Source of the DNA: Chara braunii
Taxonomy: Eukaryota > Streptophyta > Charophyceae > Charales > Characeae
DNA: 43,933 nt
Reading direction: 5' to 3'
Assembly: GCA_003427395.1 (NCBI GenBank)
Contig: BFEA01000010.1
Location: 5,039,009-5,082,941 of the forward strand
Positions 9,430 to 18,370 of this stretch are shown here, one piece after another. The position numbers and the translations under genes are program-made. The notes below the pieces were generated by a model that saw only the letters and a list, made by a program, of their open reading frames with translations, had not been told where the DNA came from and made no database searches. Every line of letters starts with the position of its first letter. The stretch's first letter is position 1.

Positions 9430-10135
9430 AAAAAGCCGAGGTATGGCGAGAGCGGAGATGGAAATGCATCCCATGAGGAGAGATGACACATCCCCCTCAA
9501 ACTCATCGAAGATGCAGCTGTGGTGAACAGTCGTTCCTCGTGACGTAAGAAAGGAACCAAAAGGCTGATTCCCTTGGTCCACTCGTAAGCACCAGTGGCC
9601 TGGAGAATTGTGGCCAAAATATCAACGTACCAAAACTTGTTGAGTAACCAAGGCCCGCAAGACCCGTGACCGAATCCGCATGTGAAGAGTCGGTTGCTGC
9701 AACAAAATGAAACAAGAACCTCATCGAGGAACCAATGCACGTAAGATCCGAAAACGGATCCGTAGGTGAAAATTGGTCACCATGACAAGTGAAACAAAGA
9801 TGGAGGCTGATTTCCTCGGCCGTGCGCAAGCACAAGCGGCCTCGAAAAAAGTCGTGGCCAAAACAACTTGGCAATGGATCAGAGGGCGCAGAGGAGGAAA
9901 GGAACACCGGACCTCCATGCTGAAGGCGTTGCGAATGGTAATCATCCGCTGGTGGAAGTTGACCGTCTAATCCACGCTAGGAAGCCAAGGCCTCCCGATA
10001 CCGAAGTCCATGTCTAATGCGTCGAAATTTACGACTTTGTGCTCATATGAGGCAAAGTACACGGGTTCCTCACCAATGCGTTGGTCAATGACCGATGCAG
10101 GGTGAAACTGCCTCCGAACTTGTGTGCCAGGGCCA
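9430..10135 (-). pseudogene. Ty3 protease remnant with internal repeats
   Basis: This is homologous to the protease region of the neighbouring unit at 15640-16130: shared strings such as GAACTTGTG, CCGC-GGTGGAAGTTGACCGT, GGAAGCCAAGG and GCTGATTTC/T-CTCGG occur in the same order. No long frame survives, and the position equivalent to the DSGT active site (near 10150) is destroyed. The upstream edge is present in imperfect repeats: GGCTGATT...AAGCACAAG/CAG...GGCC near 9561 and 9800, and GTGAAGAGTCGGTTGCTGC near 9680. This unit goes directly from here to the polypurine tract, so RT, RNase H and integrase are absent. Confidence 0.55.
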
Positions 10136-10141
10136 GCACAT

Positions 10142-10489
10142 TCAATGAATGACTGGCTGCTGAAATTGCGAGTCGCTCAAGGACCCAGCGAACGTGGATT
10201 GGAAGGAGCGGTGCATAGGTGTGCTCGTGCCGCTGCGTGCGAACTCGACCTTCGCAAAATAATCAAGAAGGTTGGCCACCGCGACTCCGTCATCTGTCGG
10301 CGAAGTCGGGGGTGCATAGAAGGATAAGTACGCAGGTGAATAGGCACAACCTGTGGTGCAATGCGGTCCCGATGAGCAGCTCGTAGGGAGAGGCAACCAA
10401 GTGAAATCCTCGGGCGTGAACAGGTTCATGTCCTCCAAGTTGAACTCGCACGCCGAATCCCTTGAAGATGTCGAAAGTGTTGAAGTCAA
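10142..10489 (-). pseudogene. Ty3 gag C-terminal part, deleted unit
   Basis: This minus-strand frame contains SSRDSACEFN, then EDFTWLPLP, and YLSFYAPPTSPTDDGVAV. The same blocks occur at 16169-16672 in the neighbouring unit (SSRDSACEFN, EDFAWLPLL, YLSFYAPPTSPTDDGVAV), so the two units are one family. It lies upstream of the protease in the gag/protease junction region. The match is strong at protein level, but the downstream frame is broken. Confidence 0.7.
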
Positions 10490-10694
10490 ACTACAAACGG
10501 ACGGAGAGGAAACCGCTGAAGTGACGAGTACTCGTCCTGGCCCAGCGGTGGAACTAGCTTGGCAGTGAGGTCCTCGAAAGAAGAAAAGAGAGGACTCACG
10601 ACTTACGCATGTGCCACGGACCCAAGGGTGGCTGCTTGCGAGGCAGCCTGATCCGGCGGTATTGGGAGTGTAGTCACACCACTCCCGGCGGGAC

Positions 10695-10898
10695 TCAGTT
10701 TTCCGAATGGTTTGAGCAGGTGGCGGGCTCGTTGTCTTCGCCGTTGCTCCACAAGTGATACTTGTACTTCATCCATGTCCGGTACGTGGCCTCGGAGATG
10801 CCATAACGGGTCCAAGCTTCCTGAGTCGGTTGTCCGATCCCGGGAAATGATGATGAGGTGGACGCCTTCTTCTTGCCTGTGTTGTTGCACTTCGGCAT
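10695..10898 (-). pseudogene. Ty3 gag middle part, deleted unit
   Basis: The minus-strand frame includes TRYGISEATYRTWMKYKYHLW, which aligns with SLYGLSEQAFKARTRFHYCLW at 16711-17031; each ends in a short tail closing with SEN and a stop. It is part of the gag-like precursor of this Ty3 family. No zinc knuckle was seen in this unit. Confidence 0.6.
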
Positions 10899-11023
10899 AA
10901 AATCACCTCTTCAGGGTGCTGCTACCGTATCACCCTCGTCTGAGGTAGCAACATGGTCCAAAATATCAGTGGCCGGTGAGTTCGCGGTCACCTCAACATA
11001 TTGTTGCTCTGGCTGTCCCTTGT

Positions 11024-11267
11024 TCACTGCCGAAGATACAGACGAAGTAATCTGCGGGCCCTGTGTGTTGCAGCTGCTGCATCTTCTGCCAAGCGGCGAG
11101 CCTCCTCTGCCTCTGCTTCCCTCTTCTTGCGAGCGACGGTAATCGCGGCCAGTCTGCTCTCGAACTCCTCAATAATGGAGTTCATGCAGACTATGTAGGC
11201 GTCGTCAATTTCACCTGGCTCGCGGTGGGACAGCTCATCTACATCAGACTCCCATTCCGTGCGGTCC
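11024..11267 (-). pseudogene. Ty3 gag N-terminal coiled coil
   Basis: The minus strand from about 11267 reads MDRTEWESDVDELSHREPGE and continues as an Ala/Arg/Glu-rich helix (ARKKREAEAEEARRLAEDAAA), typical of the coiled-coil start of plant Ty3 gag proteins. It is followed by a stop and a frame change before the 10695-10898 piece. The first Met at 11267 is the likely start; the frame is open further upstream without recognisable content. Confidence 0.5.
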
Positions 11268-11737
11268 ATAGCTGCGGTGTTACATGCCCAGTTGGGCGAT
11301 GTACATGTAAACCGACGATCCACAATGTGATAAAAAGGACTGAATGGATAATGCAGTGCAAGTGGAATCTCAACAAGCAATGTGCATTCCGATACATACA
11401 AAATGGTGGTTTATAGCGCAGTGGAAGATTTAGATACAAGTCCTGACCTGACCGGGACTGACCTCTTTCACGTAGTATCAGGTAGCGAAGCAGAATGCTA
11501 GAATACTAAGGACTAGCCCACCCAATGTTTCAACGCAGACCAAACATACATCATGCTCATCATAAGGTGTGATGGGGCCTGGCGCTACACACAGGAAGCA
11601 GGCGCCAGGTCCAGACATACATAGACGAAGAGGAGCGGGTCAGACGAAGAAGAGGAAGGGGGAGATGGGAAAGTCGTCAACATCAAGTCTCATTACAAGT
11701 CCCAAATAATCCCTCTTCAAAATGTCTGAAGTCCAAC

Positions 11738-11755
11738 GTCGAGTCTGGAGCCAAA
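11738..11755 (-). promoter_or_regulatory. Candidate primer-binding site
   Basis: On the minus strand the LTR ends ...GTGACA and is followed at once by TTTGGCTCCAGACTCGAC. In Ty3 elements the primer-binding site sits here, commonly as a TTTGG-type start. I could not assign a tRNA with confidence. Confidence 0.4.
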
Positions 11756-11765
11756 TGTCACCAAG

Positions 11766-11841
<76 letters not shown>

Positions 11842-11891
11842 NNNNNNNNNNNNNNNNNNNNNNNNNNNNNNNNNNNNNNNNNNNNNNNNNN

Positions 11892-11958
<67 letters not shown>

Positions 11959-12734
11959 GTCTGCTGATGCAGTGAAGTCAGCGAGAGGGTGAGAAGGAGA
12001 TGGTGGACTGAGAAGAGGAAGAAGAAGAACTCTCTCTCTCGTATGCCAGGTACTAACCTGTGAAGATGGCGGTGTGCTGCAGGTACCTCGAAGACGCTGG
12101 AGCAACAGCGCTGCAGGTAAGTATTCCTGGCCTCCGCCCAATCTCTCTCTCTCTAGTACTACTCTAGCTATGGTGCCCAGCGCTGAAGACTACAACTAAC
12201 GCTACGAGCGCCCAGCGCTGAAGACTACTGCTAACGCTACAACTACTCCTGCAGCGCTCCTCCAAAGTACTGTTGCCGAATCCTGAAGACTACTGACTGC
12301 CTCCTGCCTGCTCCTGAAGTGCATGGGAAGTCCCTATGTACTACCTCGGCCTGCCTCCTGACTGCCTCCAACTGCCTGCAGTTGCAGGGCGGGCAGTCCA
12401 GGAGGCTGCTCTTGCCAATGCCAAACCGACCCAGGGTCTGGCGCTGCAGCTGTCCTGGGAACAGGCCAAACATAGCCTGTTCCTAAAACCCTGGTTTGGT
12501 GCCTGAGTTTCAGGGCAGGTCGGTCTGATGAAAGACCAAAAATGGCCCTTCGTTTCAGGCTAAAAAGGCTACTGCCATTTTTTAGTCTGAAACGACACAG
12601 GGTCTGTAGGCCCCTGTTTTTCAGGCTTTCGAGCTGAACAGACACGGGGCCTATAGGCCCTGGTTTTCAGGCTTTCAGCCTGAGAGACGCAGGGCCTGGA
12701 AAATAGCCCTCGTGTGCAGGCGCAGCATGTAACA
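11756..12734 (-). mobile_element. Shared LTR between two Ty3 units
   Basis: The borders are TGTCAC at 11756 and GTAACA at 12734, a near-perfect inverted TG...CA pair. On the minus strand a polypurine tract lies just before it (12735-12748) and a candidate primer-binding site just after it (11738-11755). It therefore serves as the 3' LTR of the unit to its right and the 5' LTR of the unit to its left. It contains a (CT)n tract with a 50-N gap, and CAGGCC/GGGCCT-rich sequence near 12400-12720. True length is uncertain because of the gap. Confidence 0.65.
11766..11955. repeat. (CT)n microsatellite with N gap
   Basis: A nearly pure CT tract is interrupted by 50 Ns at 11842-11891. The repeat evidently broke the assembly, and the gap length may be arbitrary. 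Long Leu/Ser or Arg/Glu frames across it are artefacts. Confidence 0.95.
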
Positions 12735-12748
12735 CCCTCCCCTCCTTA
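12735..12748 (-). promoter_or_regulatory. Polypurine tract of the longer Ty3 unit
   Basis: The minus strand reads TAAGGAGGGGAGGG immediately before TGTTAC, the LTR start. This is the expected plus-strand primer of a Ty3 retrotransposon and fixes the LTR border at 12734. Confidence 0.7.
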
Positions 12749-12916
12749 TGAAGTCAAGCCGGGGCAAAGGCGAAGCTGACGATCTGAAGGTGGAACCTGG
12801 ACGCGGGTGCGGCGTGGAGCCGAAGAGACCGACTTGCCTTGCATCTTGCGTTCGTAGCGTGCGAGAACGTCTGGAGCTATTTCTTGAAGTCCCGCACGGG
12901 TCAACCAACGGTCAGC

Positions 12917-13195
12917 TCAGTGTGTGCAGTATGCAAAATGTACCAAGTACTCAGTTGGCCTGTTGCCGTAGCGTCGCTGGGAGATGATATCACCGACCTC
13001 CTGAAAACCGTCCATAAAGGGTGGGTCTTGCGAACGTCGCCCGGGAAAATCGTCATGTTCCGCTGGCGTGTACAAGCCAACTTGAAGCAATGAAAGACTG
13101 GGTAGACGGGCAAGTGGGCAGGCACCTGAAGAGTGAAGGAAGGTCCCTCGGGTGCATCCCCAGCGGGTGCCACAATCGGCCAGGGCCCCATCCAT
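12917..13195 (-). pseudogene. Chromodomain-like C-terminus of integrase
   Basis: After the integrase, a frame change gives FMDGFQEVGDIISQRR...TEYLVHF. This fits the first part of a retroelement chromodomain, where E-V-E-x-I-x-x-x-R-x-x-x-x-x-x-x-Y-L-V-K-W is usual; here EVGDII...EYLVHF. Such domains target integration to marked chromatin (family knowledge). The end of the domain is cut short before the polypurine tract. Confidence 0.55.
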
Positions 13196-13970
13196 TTCAG
13201 GAGGAGCTTGCGAGAGATATCTTGTTCAAGGCTAAATTTCGCGGCGGAAACCCAAACGAGATCGTCGGCGCGGAATGGGCAAGGAAGACGCTGGCGATTG
13301 GCCTGTTGGCTCATGCGCTGCTGCGTCTTGGCCATCTGGTCGCGTGCCTTGTCAAGTAGCTCTTGCATCCGACGCAAGAAAAGAAGATGGTCGTCGCTCT
13401 CGGCCGTTCGTGGAATGATTGTGTCCAACGACGAAGTGACCGGCGAGCCGTGCTCGAACTCGAAGGGTGACATCCCGATAGCCGGGTGGATGGACGAGTT
13501 GTAGGCCAACTCGACATCCGGCAACCGCTCAACCCAATCCTTCTGATTGGGGCGGATGAGAGTGCGAAGGAGAACCTGTGCGGTCTGATGCGCCCTCTCC
13601 GTTTGGCCATCGGTTTGGGGGTGGCGAGCCGAACTTGGCTTGAGAGATGAGCCCCATCGTTTGATGAGCGCCAACCAAAAATCGGACATGAACCGAGTGT
13701 CGCGGTCGCAGACGATTTCCTTGGGGTAACCCTTGGTTCGAATCCAACCGGCTAAAGAACCTCGGCCAACTCCGGTGCCTTGGCATGATAGCGACACGAC
13801 AAAAACATGGCGAATTTGGTGAGTCGGTCGACCACCGTGAGAATCCCATCCACGCCGGTCTTGTGCTTGGGGAACGGGCCGGTAATGTCCATGGCAATCG
13901 CTTCCATAATGGTTGCAACTCGCCGTATGGACGATGGTTGCGGGATTTGCAGCGTCGGCAAACCTCGCAT
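13000..13970 (-). pseudogene. Ty3 integrase core and C-terminal domain
   Basis: The first catalytic Asp is in AMDITGPFPKHKTGVDGILT (13752-13970 piece). After a frameshift, the second is in CDRDTRFMS near 13703 and the catalytic Glu is in HPQTDGQTER near 13600. ELAYNSSIHPAIGMSPFE and the GPY/F-like MGPWPI follow. All DDE residues are present but split across frames. The enzyme would insert the element cDNA. The 13000-13700 stretch is a single long open frame, the best-preserved part of this unit. Confidence 0.85.
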
Positions 13971-14011
13971 GACTCACAATAGCATGTGACGTCGCCGAGA
14001 AGGCCGGGCCA

Positions 14012-14611
14012 TCAAAATCGCTCGCGAAGTCGGCCAATCGTGCGATTGACTCCAAAGTGTCCGGTGGCGGGAGCATCGTGGAACTCGCCAAGAAGCCGTG
14101 TACGCAAGTGAGGGTCACTCGGTACGCAAAGAAGGTCCTTCCCCCGTGTGTGGACAAGCAAGTACCCCTCTTGGATCCGGTAGTGAGAAGGCGCCGGATT
14201 AGGAGAAGAGCAATTCGCGTACTTGTCGCGAAACTCGGGGTCGGATTGGTAGCCGTGGATGAAGCTGTCCCGCAGGTCGTTGTCGATCTCGAAGGTTGAG
14301 TAGACCGCAGTACAATGATCTGGACGCCGTGAAAGAGCATCCATAAAACGGTTCGACTTTCCTGGAATGTGATAGGGAAAGAAGTCGAATTGGTCGATGA
14401 AAGACATCCATCGAGCGATGATGCTGTTGGCGGTGTTTTGGGTCCTGTAAAAGACCAACAAATTGTTGTCCATTACCCATCGGAATCGGCTTCGACCAAG
14501 GAGAAAGTGCCGCCACCGCTTGAGCGCGTGGACGAAGGCGAGGAGCTCCTTCTTGCATGCATCGTCAATGGAGTGCACGACGGGCACTTTCTTGCTGAAA
14601 TACTCGATCGG
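14012..14611 (-). pseudogene. Ty3 RNase H and integrase zinc finger
   Basis: In the same frame as the RT, after a TGA near 14612, the sequence reads HSIDDACKKELLAF, then FRWVMDNN, DALSRRPDH and, further on, EFHDAPATGHFG. These are the RNase H C-terminal motifs and the His pair of the integrase H-H-C-C finger. The frame ends at 14012 near the integrase finger's cysteines. The stop at the RNase H junction replaces a Trp expected before HPIEYFS. Confidence 0.8.
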
Positions 14612-15739
14612 GTGTCAGTCCACGCCATCGTGTTGCTCAAGGACGACACCAATGCAGCCAGACGCATCCGTAGTGACGCGCGTAGGCAAAAGCGGGTCGT
14701 ATATGCGCAAGACCTCCGCAGATAATAGCGCGGCTTTGAGAGCCAAAAATGATTCCCCCACATCCTCTCCGAAGTCAAACGGCCGATCCTCGCATTGAAG
14801 CTTGGTCAAGTGGGCAGTGATCTTCGAGTAGCCTTTGATAAAACGCTGGTAGTAGCCGACGATGCCAAGGAACGAACGGACATCTGTGACGTTCCGTAGC
14901 TCCGGCCACTCTTGGATGGCTTGAATCTTGTCCGATAGCGGACTGATGCCCTCCGGTGTGACAAAATGGCCCAAGTATTCCAGCTCTTGCCGGACAAATT
15001 CGCACTTGTCGCGGTTGTTCTTGTACTTGGCGCGTCGGAGCGTCTCCAACACTCATCGAAGGTGCTCAAGATGATCCTCCAATGACCGACTATAGACGAG
15101 AATATCGTCTAAGTAGACCAGCACGAACCGGTCCAACATTGCACGAAACTCGTTGGTCATTGCCGCTTGAAAGGTCGTCAAGGTGTTGGTGAGGTCATCA
15201 GGCATGACCACCCACTCAAAATGCCCATACCGTGTCTTGAACGCAGATTTGTAATGATCGTTCAGTCGAATCGAGATTTGATGATATCCCGACTTCAAAT
15301 CCAACTTAGAAAAATACTTTGCGTCGCCCAATCACTCAAGAAGATCGTCGATGCGAGGAAGAGGCCCCGCAATCTTGACGGTTTGCGCATTGAGCTTGCG
15401 GTAGTCGATGCATAATCGTAGATATTTGTTCTTCTTTCGTACGAAGAGAACTGGCGCTCCGTATGGAGAGCTACTAGGGCGGATCCAGCCATTGTCCAAC
15501 AAATCATCGAGTTGTGTGCGAAGGACAGTAAGCTCCTCCTCGTTCATGCGATAAATGCAACCTTTCGGTGGCACGACACCGGCCTCAAGAATGATGTCGT
15601 GAGAGATCGGCCGATCCGGCACCACACCGGTAGGTGACTCGAAGATGTCGGCGAACTCGTCAAGCAACCGCACCAACGGGGGTCCGAAGACAAGTCCGTG
15701 GGTGAAGAGTCGGCTACTGCGACGGTCCGTAGGAAACAT
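14612..15739 (-). pseudogene. Ty3 reverse transcriptase / RNase H start
   Basis: This single frame is broken only by TGA codons (near 15332, 15053 and 14612). It carries [46 protein letters not shown], the catalytic YLDDILVYS near 15104, EYLGHFVTPEGI and TTDASGCIGVVLEQ. The order and residues match plant Ty3 RT followed by RNase H. In the fingers, MPDDLTN replaces the usual MPFGLTN. Two of the stops are single transitions from CGA arginine codons. Confidence 0.9.
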
Positions 15740-16168
15740 AGGCCGATTTCATCGGGCTGCTCGTAAGCACAAGAAGCTCGAAATGACTTGGCCGTCACCA
15801 CTTGACACCGAATCGAGGGGTGCGGAAGAGGAATAGTACACGACACTTCGGCGCCGAAGTCGTCGCGAACGGTAAGAGTCCGCCGGTGGAAGTTGACCGT
15901 GTTATCCGCACTTGCAAGCCAAGGCATTCCCAGAATGATGTTGAAGTCCGTGTCCAAAATGTCCAACGTCACCGGTTCGCATGCATGAGGTGCGAAATAC
16001 ATCGGTATGGCCTCGATGTAGTGGTCAATAAGTTGTTGCGTCCTTCCGTCCGCCGAACTTGATCACTGTCAGGTTTGCCTTCCTTCGAACTTGTGCACCA
16101 AGGCCAGCCCTTTGCATAAAGGCTTGGCTCATAAAATTGCGAGACGTGCCGCTATCCAGCAAAGCGCT
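15544..16168 (-). pseudogene. Ty3 aspartic protease
   Basis: The active site ALLDSGTSRNFMSQ is read on the minus strand near 16110-16150, just after a stop that follows the gag frame. A frameshift later, LDILDTDFNIILGMPWL (15544-16002) provides the C-terminal retropepsin motif, seen as LG(M)PWL in plant Ty3 elements. It would cleave the gag-pol precursor. The catalytic Asp is preserved, but the two halves are in different frames. Confidence 0.75.
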
Positions 16169-16672
16169 TCAGGACGCTTGCCCAACATGGATGCGGACAT
16201 AGAGGGGTGGTGCGTTGTTGTCGTCGTACCGCTGATTGCGAAACTCGCGGGCCACCTTGGTAACATACGCAAGGATGTCCCCCACCGCGACTCCGTCATC
16301 CGTCGGCGAAGTTGGTGGTGCATAGAAGGATAAGTACGTGTGGAGATGAGCACATAATGTTGCGCATTGCGGTCCCGGCAAGCGGCCCGTGGTCAGGAGA
16401 GGAAGCCATGCGAAATCCTCGGACGTGAGTGGGTCCAATACCTCTATGTTGAACTCGCATGCCGAATCCCGTGAAGAACCACTTGAAGATGATGAGTTAC
16501 CTCCACCGGATGGAGAAGATGCCGCACACACGTCCTGTCCTTGAGCTTGAATACCCAGCATAGGAACGAGTCGGGCAGCATAGTCCTCAAAAGAATAAAG
16601 AAGAGGAGGACTATCGACTTCTGTATGTGCCTCGGAACAAAGGGCGGTGACCCGCGAAGTGACCAGTTCCAA
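16169..16672 (-). pseudogene. Ty3 gag C-terminal part
   Basis: This 167-codon minus-strand frame has a Ser/Gly-rich stretch, then SSRDSACEFN, EDFAWLPLL and YLSFYAPPTSPTDDGVAV, all shared with 10142-10489 in the deleted unit. It ends in a stop (TGA, possibly from CGA) directly before the DSGT protease segment. It therefore probably formed one gag-protease frame originally. No zinc knuckle is visible in it. Confidence 0.7.
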
Positions 16673-16710
16673 AGGCGTCGAGAGTGTTGTCGAGTCACTC
16701 CCGGCGATGC

Positions 16711-17031
16711 TCAGTTTTCTGATTTGCCCTTACCTTTCGACTGGCGGGCCACTGTCTCATGGAAATCATTGTTGTACCATAGGCAATAGTGGAATCTCGT
16801 GCGTGCTTTGAATGCTTGCTCGGAGAGACCGTACAGGGACCATGGGGCTGAAGCTGCTGCGCCCTGAGGGGGAGCGCTGAACCTCACGGTCGTGTCATGC
16901 AGGTTGTTTTGTCTGAAAAAGAACCAGTCACCACTTCGACCGTGTGCGCGTGCTATACCTCTCACGATGCCCCACGACAGGTCGGGGCAGCGCGAGGTAC
17001 AACTTACCTCTACCCAAGGGGCTGTCACCAC
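16711..17031 (-). pseudogene. Ty3 gag middle part with diverged end
   Basis: SLYGLSEQAFKARTRFHYCLW near the C-terminus aligns with 10695-10898 in the sister unit. Residues upstream of about position 50 (right of 16870) do not match the sister unit, so the element is probably broken near there. The unmatched part is of unknown origin. Confidence 0.5.
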
Positions 17032-18370
17032 CCTTAGGTAGGCGTATCCCTGATGAGCTACCGGCCCACGTGCGAAGGCTTTTACATGCCTGAGTAGGGG
17101 TAGGTCGGCCGAGGGCGTTTGCTCAATTGCTGTAGCATAATATGGGGTACGCGCGGTAAGACGCCTAAGACTGACCCGTTAGATATTGAGGTCGAACTTT
17201 GAGATGGCCGTCTATATCCGCTCTTGTTCGCAAAACACTTTCTCCTTCTGACATCTATGATCAACGTACCAAAAATAAAACCTTGCCACTACCAAAGATA
17301 TTCTATTCTACTCAATGTATGACTGATCATCAGATAATATATAAGACTTGATTATGAATATCGAGGTATTACCGTTGGGAACCCTTCCCACTTTCACAAG
17401 TGCTGAGTGTCCAGACTCTTCAAGATGCCAATCCCAGTCCAATCCAAACTATGCACAAGACAGACTTGCACAATCATAATGCAAAAACAGTTCACATGCC
17501 ATGCACTAACGACGTCAACCATCATCCATTGACATTGTCCCTCATTCCCCAAACCATGTATGACAACTCTATCTTTCCTGAGACTTAAGCCCAGCCCCCC
17601 TCACTTTTCTTCAAAGAACCCTTGAGAGTGACCAGGACCATTTAGGCAACGACCACAGGTGACAGTTTTACTGACCACAGGGTTTGATTTTAGATGTAGG
17701 TATCAAGTCAAGGCGGAAAAAGTTGAATCGGCAACGACCGACCTGTTATCGAGAAATAACAGAAAAGTTGAGTCCTCTTTGTAGGACTTTTCCTTCAATT
17801 GCAGTAGACCAAAGCAAAGACCTGCACACATACAGGTCAACAAGGATTCAACATCCCCACTCGATTTCCCACTTATTGATATCTAAGGGTCAAGTCCTTA
17901 GATCTGGTTTGTGAGTTTTGGGATCAAACTAACCCCTAGCTTCTATCTACCCTGAGTCGTCTGTCACTCCTTCTCCTTTTATTTCAAGGAGTTTCTTGCC
18001 TATGTCCTAAGTTGTCTTTTAGGGAAACTCATATTTCCCCTCCTTTCAGTCCTTGCATTCTCTCTCTTGCGGATAAGAACACCCTTTGGTGCTTTATGCG
18101 GTAGTCTTGGCCGAGATCAACTCAAGCCAGTGGCGGTTTCTCCAATGAACTGTGGCTATACGGGGTGTCTTCTTTCTCTAATTCCTTTTCCCCGCGGTAT
18201 TCGCCTTCTTTTACGTTCCTTTTTAAAGAACCTTTGGAGTCGCTCTCGCTGGAGCACTCCCTTTTTTCCTTTCTCTTCTTCTTGTCCTAGCATACGCAAG
18301 TAGTGGGCTGATTCACCTGGGAATCTTCGACTACTTGATCAATTTCAATCAATCTGTTAGTCAGAAGAGT
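17032..18370. other. No gene recognised
   Basis: I see no supported coding frame, RNA or LTR border here. AT-rich DNA (17270-17400) passes into mixed sequence. It separates the broken end of the Ty3 unit from the repeat array to its right. Confidence 0.5.

Larger units (their letters stand above)
12749..16870 (-). mobile_element. Ty3/Gypsy unit with full pol
   Basis: On the minus strand, from right to left: gag remnants, protease (DSGT), reverse transcriptase, RNase H, integrase with H-H-C-C and DDE motifs, GPW(F/Y)-type motif, chromodomain-like tail, polypurine tract and LTR. This order (integrase last) defines Ty3/Gypsy. The right end loses recognisable similarity to the sister unit near 16870, so its own 5' leader and 5' LTR are missing or replaced. 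Stops and frameshifts make it inactive. Confidence 0.85.

Noticed and set aside
11722-12141. Long Leu/Ser and Arg/Glu reading frames, also at 39505-40470
   Set aside because: They are translations of the (CT)n/(GA)n microsatellites across N gaps and carry no domain.
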